In this document: one piece after another, positions 1-9,589 of the stretch
Layout: each line of letters begins with the position of its first letter
Position numbering within the stretch: the stretch's first letter is position 1
Assembly (NCBI RefSeq): GCF_018413525.1
Contig: NZ_JAHCDD010000030.1
Location: 1-57,976 of the forward strand
Source: Acidovorax sp. CCYZU-2555
GTDB lineage: Bacteria > Pseudomonadota > Gammaproteobacteria > Burkholderiales > Burkholderiaceae_C
Direction of reading: 5' to 3'
Length of the DNA: 57,976 nt
Notes under the pieces: generated by a model
Told to the model about the DNA's origin: nothing
Database searches by the model: none
The model's input: only the letters and a program-made list of their open reading frames with translations
Position numbers and translations under genes: made by a program

Positions 1-1
1 C

Positions 2-772
2 GCCACGCCCCTGGGCCGGCTGCATGCCAGGCGCTGGCCGGCGCAGGACGCGACCGACGCGCGCATTCCCATCGTGCTGCTGCACGATTCGCTGGGCTGC
101 ACGCAGCTGTGGCGCGATTTTCCCGCCGCGCTGGCGCGCGCCACGCGCCATCCCGTGATCAGCTACGACAGGCTGGGCTTTGGCGAGTCTGACGCCCACC
201 CCGGCGTGCTGGACGTGGACTTCGTCGCCAGCGAAGCCCAGGTCAGCTTTGCCGCCGTGCTCCAGGCGTTCGCCATAGACCGATTCATGGTGTTCGGCCA
301 CAGCGTGGGCGGCGGCATGGCGGTGTCGATTGCCGCCGCGTATGGCGCGCGTTGCCAGGCGGTGATCACCGAGTCGGCGCAGTCGTTTGTCGAGGCGCTG
401 ACGCTGGAGGGCATTCGCGCGGCGCGCGATTCGTTTGCCGTGCCCGGGCAGATGCAGCGGCTGGACAAGTACCACCCCGGCAAGGCGCAATGGGTGCTCG
501 ATGCCTGGGTCGATACCTGGCTTTCGCCCGCGTTTCGCGACTGGAATCTGGACGCGGCGCTGGCGCGGGTGCGCAGTCCCATGCTGGTGTTCCAGGGCGC
601 CGACGACGAGTTCGGCTCGGCGCGCCAGCCCCAGCGCATGCTCGATTTGGCGGGCGCGCCGGTGGAGCTGGTTTTGCTGCCGGGCTGCGGCCATGTGCCG
701 CACCGCGAGTGCACGGCCCAGGTGCTCGAGCGCGTGCAGGCGTTTGTTGCTGTCCACTGCGCGGTGGTTTGA
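2..772 (+). CDS. alpha/beta hydrolase, 5'-truncated by window edge
   Basis: The frame is open to the left edge, so the true start lies outside the window; 256 residues are visible. The fold is recognisable from the oxyanion-region segment IPIVLLHDSLG, the nucleophile elbow GHSVGGG, the acid in FQGADDEFG and the His in LPGCGHVPH, which together give a Ser-Asp-His triad. The GTG at position 74 lies inside the first beta strand, so it is not a credible start. The substrate cannot be told from sequence. The gene ends about 100 bp before the MarR gene on the same strand. It could be an esterase or lactonase; a role in nicotinate metabolism is not indicated. Confidence 0.85.
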   Translation, partial: ATPLGRLHARRWPAQDATDARIPIVLLHDSLGCTQLWRDFPAALARATRHPVISYDRLGFGESDAHPGVLDVDFVASEAQVSFAAVLQAFAIDRFMVFGHSVGGGMAVSIAAAYGARCQAVITESAQSFVEALTLEGIRAARDSFAVPGQMQRLDKYHPGKAQWVLDAWVDTWLSPAFRDWNLDAALARVRSPMLVFQGADDEFGSARQPQRMLDLAGAPVELVLLPGCGHVPHRECTAQVLERVQAFVAVHCAVV

Positions 773-831
773 TTTGCATCAAACGGCCGGTATTTACAGG
801 GCAATAATCGCCAGCGTTAATGGCGCGCGCA

Positions 832-866
832 TTGACAGTATTCGGCCGCGGGAACTACATTGTTCC
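832..866 (+). promoter_or_regulatory. nicR promoter with overlapping inverted repeat
   Basis: TTGACA at 832-837 is followed after 18 bp by TACATT at 856-861. An inverted repeat GGAAC-N6-GTTCC (851-866) encloses the -10 hexamer exactly. This is the layout of an autorepressed MarR promoter, but binding is inferred. Confidence 0.5.
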
Positions 867-870
867 GACG

Positions 871-1329
871 ATGTCCGAATTCATGCCGAACAATACCAGC
901 CCCCAGCAGCACGATTATGTGTTCTCCGGCCAGATAGGCCATTTGCTGCGGCGCGCCTACCAGCGGCACACGGCGCATTTTCAGCAGCATATTCCCGATT
1001 CTCAGCTGACGACGGCGCAGTTTGTCGTGCTGTGCGCGGTGCGCGACCAGCAAGGCTTGTCGCTGGCCGATATTGTCAAGGCGACAGTAATAGACCAGGC
1101 GACGATTCGCGGTGTGGTCGAAAGGCTGCGCCAGCGCGCATTGATCGCCGTTGAAAACGACCCGGGCGACAGGCGCAAGGTGGTGATCCATCTCACACCC
1201 GCGGGCCGGGATCTGGTGCATGACATGGCGCCTTTTGCGCAGCAAATCAGTGCCAGCACCTATGGGCCCTTGAATGCCGCCGAGCGCGTGGCGGTCGATT
1301 TTCTCTTGCGCAAGATGCTTTTGGCCTAG
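871..1329 (+). CDS. nicR: MarR-family repressor of nicotinate catabolism (NicR-like)
   Basis: A 152-residue winged-helix regulator. The recognition region SLADIVKATVIDQATIRGVV and the wing DPGDRRKVVIHLTPAG are typical of MarR proteins. NicR of Pseudomonas putida and BpsR of Bordetella are MarR proteins that repress nic genes and respond to 6-hydroxynicotinate; the position next to a full nic set supports the same role here. The start is uncertain: the frame extends to 820, but the putative -10 is at 856-861, so the ATG at 871 (or 883) fits better and would give a very short or absent leader. No Shine-Dalgarno is visible at any candidate. The gene converges on the permease gene through a shared terminator. 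Confidence 0.8.
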   Translation: MSEFMPNNTSPQQHDYVFSGQIGHLLRRAYQRHTAHFQQHIPDSQLTTAQFVVLCAVRDQQGLSLADIVKATVIDQATIRGVVERLRQRALIAVENDPGDRRKVVIHLTPAGRDLVHDMAPFAQQISASTYGPLNAAERVAVDFLLRKMLLA

Positions 1330-1340
1330 GCGTCAAAAGC

Positions 1341-1378
1341 AAAAGCCTGCGCAAGACAAAGTCTCGCGCAGGCTTTTT
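1341..1378. terminator. bidirectional intrinsic terminator
   Basis: Perfect 12-bp arms AAAAGCCTGCGC (1341-1352) and GCGCAGGCTTTT (1366-1377), with an A-tract on one side and a T-tract on the other. It lies between the convergent nicR and permease genes and can serve both strands. The loop holds a further AGAC/GTCT pairing. Confidence 0.9.
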
Positions 1379-1399
1379 CATGCGGCTAGAGCGCGGGTA

Positions 1400-2716
1400 T
1401 CAATCCAGCGCGCGGTTGCGCGACTCGACGTCGACCGACCAGATGGCGATCGCCCCGCCGACCAGCATCGCCGACAGCACGAACAGCGACAGCGTGAAGT
1501 GGGTGGTCATGATGGGGGCGATGATCGCGGGTGCGAACAGGCCGCCGAAACGCGCGACCGCACCTGCCATGCCCATGCCGCTGGCACGCAGGCTGGTGGG
1601 GTAGACCTCGGGAGTGAACGCATACAACGCGCCCCAGGTGCCCAGCAGCGAGAAGCTCATCAGCAGCGTGGAGCCTACGACCACGGGCGTCGAGGTGCCC
1701 AGGCTGTACAGCAGGCAGCCGATGGCGCTCAGCAGCAGGAAGCCGATCAGCGTGGGCTTGCGGCCCCAGCGCTCGACGCCATAGGCCGACAGCGCAAAGC
1801 CGGGCAGCTGCACCAGGGCCAGCACCACCAGGAATTCCTGGCCGCGCATGAAGCCGAAGCCCGAGCTCGCGAGCTGTATGGGCAGGTAGACGAACACGCC
1901 GTAGTAGGCAATCGAGATCAAGGCCCAGGCCGCGAGCAGACCGATGCTGCGGCGGCGCAGCTCGTTGGAGAAGAGTGCGAACACTGACTTGCGTTCCTGC
2001 TTCTCAGGCTGCAGCGCGGGAATCTTGACCTGGCTGCCGTTGACGTCGGCCACGCGTTGCAAGACTTCGCGCGCCTGGTCCGACTTGCCGTTGCGGTTCA
2101 GGAACATCGGCGATTCGGGAATGTAAAAGCGCAGCACCACACCGATCAGCGCCGGAATGCCGGTCACGAAGAAGATCAGGCGCCAGGCGTCGTCACCCCA
2201 GGCGACCGCAACCAGCGACAGGATGGCCAGGAAGATCGTGCCGATTGCCCAGAAGGACTCGAGCAGCACCAGCCAGCGGCCGCGCTTGTTGCTCGGCAGG
2301 AATTCGGCCATCATCGTGTAGTCGACGGGCAGCGTGCCGCCGACGCCTATGCCGGTGAGGAAACGCAGGAACAGCAGCCAGCTCAGATCGGGTGCGAACG
2401 CCGAGGCGACGCCGGCGCAGGCATCGATGACCACGGCCATCATCAGCACCGGGCGGCGGCCTATGCGGTCGGCGAGCCGGCCGAACACGAAGGCACCGAT
2501 CAGCATGCCGATGAAGAACAAGGTGCCCGTGCTCAAGGCCTGGGGCATGGTGATGCCGAAGGTCTTGGCGATGGACGGGGCGCTGAAACCAATGGACAGC
2601 ACCTGCATCGCGTCAGCGAGCCATACCAGACCGAAAATCACGAAAAGACGATATTGGAATTTTCCGACCCCGGCGGTCTGTATTCCTTTTTCGACGGAAA
2701 TCAATGTAGCTGACAT
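1400..2716 (-). CDS. MFS permease, probable nicotinate uptake transporter
   Basis: A 438-residue, 12-helix major facilitator protein. It shows the loop 2-3 signature GRLADRIGRRP and the motif PESPMFL of the sugar-porter/SV2 branch, which also contains the NiaP niacin permeases; the segment MAEFLPSNKRGRWLVLLES resembles that branch. It is the last gene of the leftward nic set, 239 bp beyond the cytochrome subunit, and has its own Shine-Dalgarno (AAGGGA before the ATG). From context I infer nicotinate or 6-hydroxynicotinate import at the inner membrane. P. putida uses a different MFS protein, NicT, for this step, so orthology is not claimed. Confidence 0.75.
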   Translation of the reverse strand: MSATLISVEKGIQTAGVGKFQYRLFVIFGLVWLADAMQVLSIGFSAPSIAKTFGITMPQALSTGTLFFIGMLIGAFVFGRLADRIGRRPVLMMAVVIDACAGVASAFAPDLSWLLFLRFLTGIGVGGTLPVDYTMMAEFLPSNKRGRWLVLLESFWAIGTIFLAILSLVAVAWGDDAWRLIFFVTGIPALIGVVLRFYIPESPMFLNRNGKSDQAREVLQRVADVNGSQVKIPALQPEKQERKSVFALFSNELRRRSIGLLAAWALISIAYYGVFVYLPIQLASSGFGFMRGQEFLVVLALVQLPGFALSAYGVERWGRKPTLIGFLLLSAIGCLLYSLGTSTPVVVGSTLLMSFSLLGTWGALYAFTPEVYPTSLRASGMGMAGAVARFGGLFAPAIIAPIMTTHFTLSLFVLSAMLVGGAIAIWSVDVESRNRALD

Positions 2717-2955
2717 GTAAAGGTCCCTTGGTAAATCTTGGCGATGTTTTTAAGCCGTGGGTCTGGAGGCCAGGCCTCTCGATATTTCAGCGGCTTGTGT
2801 TGGAAGATTCATCCCCGGGCTGTATTCGCAGCCTCCAGGGAAATAGCGCTGGTCCGGATTGAATGCAATGGGCTGGTTTGCCGGAACTCCTCATCGATGC
2901 CTGAAAAAGGATTCCAGGCCGGGGCCGGTTTCCGCGGTGTGTGATTTCATTTTTT

Positions 2956-5856
2956 TCAATGCGCCGCGGCGGCCGCGCGCAGTTTGCTGATCGCCGTCGT
3001 GTCGTGGGGCCAGGCTTTTTCCTCCGGTGCAAAACGTGCGCGTAAATAGCGCGTCAAATCCAGAATCTGGGCGTCGTCGAGGCTGTCCTTGAATCCCGGC
3101 ATATGGCCTAGCGCTTCATTCGCCGGCGCCTGTATGCCGTGCAGGATCACTTGCACCAGGTTGTCGGGCGTGGCCGCGTGCAGGTTGGTGTTGAGCGCCA
3201 GCAGCGGCTTGACGCCAAACAGCGTGGGGCCGCTGCCCGCTTCGTGGCAGACCGCGCAGGCGTTCTGGTAAATGCGTTCGCCGTTGACATGTTGGCCGTA
3301 GACCGGGGCGGCGGGCGTCGCGACCGCCAACGGGGCCGCAGCGGTTTGCGTTGCGGGCTGGGCCGTGGGCTGTGCGCCGGTCGCGGGCAGTTCCAGCAGA
3401 TAGGTGGTGATGGCGCGCAAGTCGCTGTCGGGCAGCTCGGCCAGGCCGTGGATCACCGGCGCCATGGGGCCGGCGGCGACGCCGTGCTGCGGCGAGAAGC
3501 CGGTGCGCAGGTATTGGTAGAGCGTGTCGCGCGTCCAGGGGCGCTTGCCTTCGGCCAGCTGGTTGAGCGCGGGCGCCTTCCAGCCTTCGGCTTCGCCGCC
3601 GCCCAGGTAATGGATGCCGGACTTCTCGGCGCCCAGCGCATTGCGCGGCGAATGGCAGGCCGCGCAATGGCCTGCGCCTTCGACCAGATAGGCGCCGCGG
3701 TTCCATTCGGGCGTGCGCGCCGGGTCGGGCTTGAACGGCGTGGCGTCGTGGAACAGCGCGTTCCAGCCGGCCATGGCCGGGCGCAGGTTGTAGGGGAAGG
3801 CCAGCTGGGTCTGCGGTGCCTGGGCCTTGACGGGCGCCTGGGCCATCAGATAGCCGTAGAGCGCCTGCATGTCGCCGTCGCTGAGCTTGGCGAACGCGGT
3901 GTAGGGAAAGGCGGGATAGAGCTGGCGGCCGTCCTGGTGAATGCCTTGGCGCATCGCGCGCTCGAACGCGGCGAACGACCAGCGGCCTATGCCGGTCTCG
4001 TTGTCGGGCGTGATGTTGGTCGAGTAGATCGTGCCGAACGGCGTCTCCAGACCGAAGCCGCCGGCATTGGCCGCGCCGCCGGGCGCGGTATGGCAGACCA
4101 CGCAGTCGCCCGCGGCGGCGATCAGCCGGCCGCGCTCCAGCGCCTGCGCGGAATACAGCGCCACGTCGGGGCCCGCAGTCAAGGGCAAGGCGGGCTTGAG
4201 CGGCCAGGCCATGGCGGCCATGCCGGCAACGCCCACGGCGCCCGCGGCCAGCCAGCCCCAGGGGCGTTTGCCCGGCGCGGCGCCGGCCGCGGGCGCGCCC
4301 AGGCTGCGGCGCAGATGCTCGGCATCGAACGGCACTTCGCGCAGGCGCACGCCGGTCGCATGGGCAATCGCATTGGCGATGGCCGCGGCCGCGGGCAGGG
4401 TCTCGACGCCGTCGAGGTCCAGCCGGCCCCGGGCGATCAGGCTGCCTTCGGGCAGGGCGGCCAGATCGGTGGACTGTGCGCGCGGCACCAGGCCCGTGGG
4501 CTGCGGGCTGTTCCAGTCGTCGAATGCCGCAGCCGTGCCCAGCAGCCGGCGCGCATTGGCCAGCAGTTGCGGGTCTTGCTCCTGCCATTGGATTTCGGGG
4601 CGCAAGCTCGCGCCTTGCGCCGCATGCAGCTGCTGGCTGTCGTGGCCCGCGACCACGCGCGTGACTTCGATCGCGCCGGTCTGCGGGTGCACGGCGACTT
4701 CGGCGACCCAGGCGCTCCAGACCATGCGCTCGGCGCCCGACGCATCCAGCGTCTGCAGCTGGGCGGTCGCAAAGCCGCGGCCATGGAGCCGGCCGTCGGT
4801 GCCGGTGGCTTGCGTGTCTTGTTCCGCTTGCGGCCATTGCGCGCGCTCGGCGACCTGGCGCGCGAGGTCCTGGGCCCGGCCCTGCAGATGTTCCATGCGA
4901 TAGGCCAGCGGGTCCTGGCCCTGGGCCAGCGCCTGTTCGTGCCACAGGCTTTCCTGGGCGAACACCTGGGCGGCATTGAGGTCCTGCACGCCCGCATGTT
5001 GGGTGTCGGCAAACGTCTTGCGCGCCTGGACTTCACCCGCGTCGCGCACGCTGGCCTGGGCCGAGGCCCGCGCCAGTTCGGGCTGGCTCAGCAGCCGCGC
5101 AAGACTGGGGCGCACGGCCCAGGGGGCATCGGACAGCAGCGTGGCGGCAGATGCTGCCGTGGCGGGCAGTTGCAGTTCGGTCGATGGCGACGCTGCGGGC
5201 GCGGGCACGCGCAGCACCAGCGGCGCCTGGGCGCTGCCGGTCTGGCAGGCCACGCTGACGGGTCTGGCCACGGCCTGGGACAGCAAGGCGGCATCGGCCG
5301 CGGCGTCGAGCAGGTCGAGCAGATGCTGCGGCTCGGCCGCGCCCTCGGCGATCGCGGGGCTGATCAGTTGCAGCGCGGTTTCTGGCAGTTGCAGCAGCGC
5401 GGCGAGTTCGCGGCGCAGCGTGCGCAGGGTCTGGGCGCCGCAGCGCGGCAGCCAGACGCTGGCCTGGTCGTCCAGGCACCAGGCGACGACTTGATTGGCG
5501 TCGTGCAGGGGCGCGCGCGCCATCTGCCAGACATATTGGGAAGAAGGTTCGCTGGACGCGGCTTGCGCGGCCAATGGCATGGCCGTGCCTGGCGTCTGCC
5601 AGACAGGCGCGAGGCTGCTTGCGGCCTGCAGCGCGTAGACGGGCGTGGCCGCGACCACGCCGAGAAAATGTTGGCGCTGCACGGCCGCGACCACACCGGT
5701 CATGGCGCGCACCGCGGCGAGGTCGGCGCCCAGCAGTTCGCTGCCCTGGTAGCGCAGGCCGTTCCAGCGCGCCTGCGGCGGGCGCAGCGCCAGGCCGTGC
5801 AGCAGTTCGGCGGGCAGCGCCGGGGCGGCGGCGTTCGAATGCAGGGACAGGCTCAT
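2956..5856 (-). CDS. nicB: nicotinate dehydrogenase cytochrome subunit with decayed molybdopterin domain (NicB-like)
   Basis: A 966-residue protein, the electron-transfer subunit of nicotinate dehydrogenase. Residues 1-520 resemble a molybdopterin hydroxylase domain but are short and degenerate. The block GRLHGRGFATAQ (355-366), PQTGAIEVTRVV (391-402) and AAIANAIAHATG (491-502) align with the intact subunit at 11376-13643, yet Gly483 replaces the catalytic Glu. Residues about 531-553 form a membrane segment. Three c-type haem sites follow: CVVCH (585), CAACH (731) and CAVCH (867), which put that half in the periplasm. The start at 5856 overlaps the nicA stop by 4 nt (ATGA). In P. putida KT2440 the intact domain and cytochromes are one NicB protein; here the two functions are split. 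Confidence 0.85.
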   Translation of the reverse strand: MSLSLHSNAAAPALPAELLHGLALRPPQARWNGLRYQGSELLGADLAAVRAMTGVVAAVQRQHFLGVVAATPVYALQAASSLAPVWQTPGTAMPLAAQAASSEPSSQYVWQMARAPLHDANQVVAWCLDDQASVWLPRCGAQTLRTLRRELAALLQLPETALQLISPAIAEGAAEPQHLLDLLDAAADAALLSQAVARPVSVACQTGSAQAPLVLRVPAPAASPSTELQLPATAASAATLLSDAPWAVRPSLARLLSQPELARASAQASVRDAGEVQARKTFADTQHAGVQDLNAAQVFAQESLWHEQALAQGQDPLAYRMEHLQGRAQDLARQVAERAQWPQAEQDTQATGTDGRLHGRGFATAQLQTLDASGAERMVWSAWVAEVAVHPQTGAIEVTRVVAGHDSQQLHAAQGASLRPEIQWQEQDPQLLANARRLLGTAAAFDDWNSPQPTGLVPRAQSTDLAALPEGSLIARGRLDLDGVETLPAAAAIANAIAHATGVRLREVPFDAEHLRRSLGAPAAGAAPGKRPWGWLAAGAVGVAGMAAMAWPLKPALPLTAGPDVALYSAQALERGRLIAAAGDCVVCHTAPGGAANAGGFGLETPFGTIYSTNITPDNETGIGRWSFAAFERAMRQGIHQDGRQLYPAFPYTAFAKLSDGDMQALYGYLMAQAPVKAQAPQTQLAFPYNLRPAMAGWNALFHDATPFKPDPARTPEWNRGAYLVEGAGHCAACHSPRNALGAEKSGIHYLGGGEAEGWKAPALNQLAEGKRPWTRDTLYQYLRTGFSPQHGVAAGPMAPVIHGLAELPDSDLRAITTYLLELPATGAQPTAQPATQTAAAPLAVATPAAPVYGQHVNGERIYQNACAVCHEAGSGPTLFGVKPLLALNTNLHAATPDNLVQVILHGIQAPANEALGHMPGFKDSLDDAQILDLTRYLRARFAPEEKAWPHDTTAISKLRAAAAAH

Positions 5857-6365
5857 TGCTTGCCCTCGGCAGCGATGGCCGCAGCCCTGCGCAAACGCGC
5901 GGCGCGCAGCGCGGCCTGCATGATTTCGACATGCGTGCCGCAGCGGCACAGGTTGTGGTGCAGCTCGTTGCGCAGCTGCGCCTCGGTGGGATCGGGGTTG
6001 CGGCGCAGCAGGGCTTCGACGGTCATGATCATGCCGTTGAGGCAGTAGCCGCATTGGGCCGCCTGGCAGTCGATGAAAGCCTGTTGCGTGGGGCCGGGCC
6101 GGGCGCGCGTGCCCAGGCCTTCGAGCGTCGTGACTTCGCGGCCTTGCGCGGCGCGCACCGGAATCACGCAGGAGCGCGCGGCCACGCCGTCGATCAGCAC
6201 CGTGCAGGCACCACATTCCCCCAGTCCGCAGCCGTACTTGGGGCTGTTGAGCTCCAGGTCATTGCGCAGCACATACAGCAGCGGCGTGTCGGGCGTTGCC
6301 GGCGTCACGCAGTCGCGGCCGTTGACGCGCAGTTGCAAGGGGCTGGAGGAAGAGGTGGTGGCCAT
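5853..6365 (-). CDS. nicA: nicotinate dehydrogenase [2Fe-2S] subunit
   Basis: A 170-residue small subunit of the xanthine-dehydrogenase family that hydroxylates nicotinate at C6. The plant-type cluster is bound by CGLGECGACTVLIDG and a later Cys (RSC); the second, C-terminal cluster by CGYCLNG and LCRCGTH. It passes electrons from the molybdenum centre to the haems of the adjacent cytochrome subunit, with which it is translationally coupled. It lies 36 bp downstream of nicC in the same direction. Length and motif order are normal for the family. Confidence 0.93.
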   Translation of the reverse strand: MATTSSSSPLQLRVNGRDCVTPATPDTPLLYVLRNDLELNSPKYGCGLGECGACTVLIDGVAARSCVIPVRAAQGREVTTLEGLGTRARPGPTQQAFIDCQAAQCGYCLNGMIMTVEALLRRNPDPTEAQLRNELHHNLCRCGTHVEIMQAALRAARLRRAAAIAAEGKQ

Positions 6366-6401
6366 GCTGTGCTGTGGTTCGTGGGTGGGTCGCCGGGGCG
6401 T

Positions 6402-7753
<1,352 letters not shown>

Positions 7754-7807
7754 ATCAACGATTTTTCCGGTTGGAACAGGGTTTTGATCTGGGCACGGGT
7801 TTTGCAC

Positions 7808-7829
7808 TATTGAGCGTATACGCTTTATT
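7808..7829. promoter_or_regulatory. putative NicR operator 2 (nicE side)
   Basis: Contains the perfect 12-bp palindrome AGCGTATACGCT (7813-7824) inside the same 22-bp frame as operator 1. It lies about 40 bp before the nicE ATG, where a repressor would block initiation or clearance. Confidence 0.68.
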
Positions 7830-7868
7830 CAGTAGTATCTTTCCACCTATTTCCTGAAAGCCAAGACC

Positions 7869-8639
7869 ATGACCAAGACCTACCGTATCGGCCAGATCGT
7901 TCCCAGCTCCAACACCACCATGGAGACCGAAGTGCCGGCCATGCTGCAGGCCCATTCGCTGCTGCGTCCCGAAGACCGCTTCACTTTCCACTCGAGCCGC
8001 ATGCGCATGAAGAAAGTGGTCAAGGAAGAGCTGGCGGCGATGGATGCCGAAAGCGACCGCTGCGCACTGGAACTCAGCGATGCGCGCGTCGACGTGCTGG
8101 GCTACGCCTGCCTGGTGGCGATCATGGCCATGGGCCATGGCTACCACCGCGTGTCGCAAAAGCGCCTGACCGAATGCACGGCGACCAACGGCGCGACCGC
8201 GCCCGTGATCACCAGCGCCGGCGCGCTGGTCGAAGCGCTCAAGGTCATGAAGGCCAAGAAGATCGCGCTGGTCGCGCCCTACATGCTGCCGCTGACACAG
8301 CTGGTGCGCGACTACATCGCCGCCGAAGGCTTTGAAGTCGTCGACTGGCGCGCGCTGGAAATTCCCGACAACCTCGATGTCGGTCGCCACGATCCCGCGC
8401 GCCTGCCCGGCATCGTCGCCGGCATGGACTACGGCGACGCCGACGTGATCGTGCTGTCGGCCTGCGTGCAGATGCCTTCGCTGGCGGCCGTCGCCCAGGT
8501 CGAAGCCGAGACCGGCAAGCCCGTGCTCACGGCCTCGATCGCCACCACCTACGCCATCCTCAAGGAACTGGGCCTGGACCCCGTGGTGCCGGGCGCGGGC
8601 GCGCTGCTGTCGGGCGCCTATCCTTACGACAAGGCCTGA
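7869..8639 (+). CDS. nicE: maleate isomerase
   Basis: A 256-residue Asp/Glu-racemase-fold enzyme that isomerises maleate to fumarate, the last nicotinate step before the TCA cycle. The two catalytic cysteines are at Cys81 (GYACLVAIM) and Cys199 (LSACVQMPS), within one residue of the pair known in P. putida NicE (82/200). The N-terminal segment GQIVPSSNTTMETE is characteristic of the family. First gene of the rightward operon. An intrinsic terminator follows directly, before nicD. Confidence 0.93.
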   Translation: MTKTYRIGQIVPSSNTTMETEVPAMLQAHSLLRPEDRFTFHSSRMRMKKVVKEELAAMDAESDRCALELSDARVDVLGYACLVAIMAMGHGYHRVSQKRLTECTATNGATAPVITSAGALVEALKVMKAKKIALVAPYMLPLTQLVRDYIAAEGFEVVDWRALEIPDNLDVGRHDPARLPGIVAGMDYGDADVIVLSACVQMPSLAAVAQVEAETGKPVLTASIATTYAILKELGLDPVVPGAGALLSGAYPYDKA

Positions 8640-8646
8640 CCCCGCG

Positions 8647-8670
8647 GCCGCCCTGCACGGGCGGCTTTTT
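8647..8670 (+). terminator. intra-operon terminator after nicE
   Basis: GCCGCCC (8647-8653), loop TGCAC, GGGCGGC (8659-8665), then five T. It lies 7 nt after the nicE stop and 28 nt before the nicD ATG, so it should reduce transcription of nicD-X-F relative to nicE. Confidence 0.8.
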
Positions 8671-8698
8671 CGCCACAGCCCACCAGCGTTCAACATCC

Positions 8699-9538
8699 AT
8701 GTCCACCACCACTTCCAGCACTTATCTCTACGGCGGCCAGGTCCAGGCCAACGGCATTCGCCAGCACTATCTGCGCTACGGCGGCAGCGCGGGCGCACGC
8801 GCCGAGCGCGACGCCGTGATCCTGATTCCCGGCATCACCAGCCCGGCCGTGACCTGGGGCTTTGTCGCCGAACACCTGGGCCGCCAGTTCGATACCTATG
8901 TGCTCGACGTGCGCGGCCGCGGCCTGTCGTCGTCGGGCCCGGGCCTGGACTACGGCCTGGACGCCCAGGCCGCCGACGTCAACGCCTTCGCCCAGGCCCT
9001 GGGCCTCACGCGCTTTGCGCTGATGGGGCATTCGATGGGCGGGCGCATCGCGGTGCGCGCCGCGCGCAGCCAGCCCCAAGGCCTCACGCGCCTGGTGATC
9101 GTCGATCCGCCGGTGTCGGGCCCGGGCCGACGCGCCTATCCCGCGGCCTTGCCCTGGTATGTGGATTCGATTCGCCAGGCGACGCTGGGAATGAACGCCG
9201 AACAGATGCGCGCGTTCTGCCCCACCTGGACCGATGAGCAGCGCCAGCTGCGCGCCCAGTGGCTGCACACCTGCCACGAGCCGGCCATCGTGCAAAGCTT
9301 CGAGGACTTCGGCCGCGACGATATCCATGCCGATCTGCCCCACCTGGCCCAGCCCTTGCTGCTGGTCACGGCCGAGCGCGGCGATGTGGTGCGCGACGCC
9401 GATGTCGCCGAATGGCAGGGCCTGGCGCCGCAGACCGCGCATGTGCGCGTGCCGGGCGCGGGCCACATGATTCCCTGGGACAACGAAGCCGGCTTCTACG
9501 CCGCGCTGGGCGATTTCCTCGGCGCCCAGGTCGACTGA
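8699..9538 (+). CDS. nicD: N-formylmaleamate deformylase
   Basis: A 279-residue alpha/beta hydrolase that splits N-formylmaleamate into maleamate and formate. The triad is Ser112 (GHSMGG), Asp136 (VIVDPPVSGPG) and His256 (GAGHMIPWD). The spacings (24 and 120 residues) equal those of the P. putida NicD triad Ser101/Asp125/His245; this protein has an N-terminus about 11 residues longer. It sits between nicE and nicX, as expected for the product of the ring-cleavage dioxygenase. Confidence 0.93.
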   Translation: MSTTTSSTYLYGGQVQANGIRQHYLRYGGSAGARAERDAVILIPGITSPAVTWGFVAEHLGRQFDTYVLDVRGRGLSSSGPGLDYGLDAQAADVNAFAQALGLTRFALMGHSMGGRIAVRAARSQPQGLTRLVIVDPPVSGPGRRAYPAALPWYVDSIRQATLGMNAEQMRAFCPTWTDEQRQLRAQWLHTCHEPAIVQSFEDFGRDDIHADLPHLAQPLLLVTAERGDVVRDADVAEWQGLAPQTAHVRVPGAGHMIPWDNEAGFYAALGDFLGAQVD

Positions 9539-9589
9539 AGCCGCCGCCATGTCCCTTTTCTTCACTCTGCACATGCCAAGGAGCACGCC

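Noticed and set aside
820..870. Upstream start of the MarR gene at 820
   Set aside because: It would place the start codon before the apparent -35/-10 pair at 832-861, and the extra residues do not resemble MarR N-termini.
2956..5856. Sequencing frameshift explaining the short molybdopterin domain of the cytochrome subunit
   Set aside because: The frame is continuous from the ATGA overlap with nicA to the haem domains, and missing blocks are not found in another frame nearby; an intact copy exists elsewhere in the cluster.
3139..6048. Very long open frame on the strand opposite nicB
   Set aside because: It is antisense to a gene with three haem motifs and a clear domain order; long antisense frames are expected at this GC content. 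Its composition (Arg, Gly, Gln rich) has no recognisable motif.
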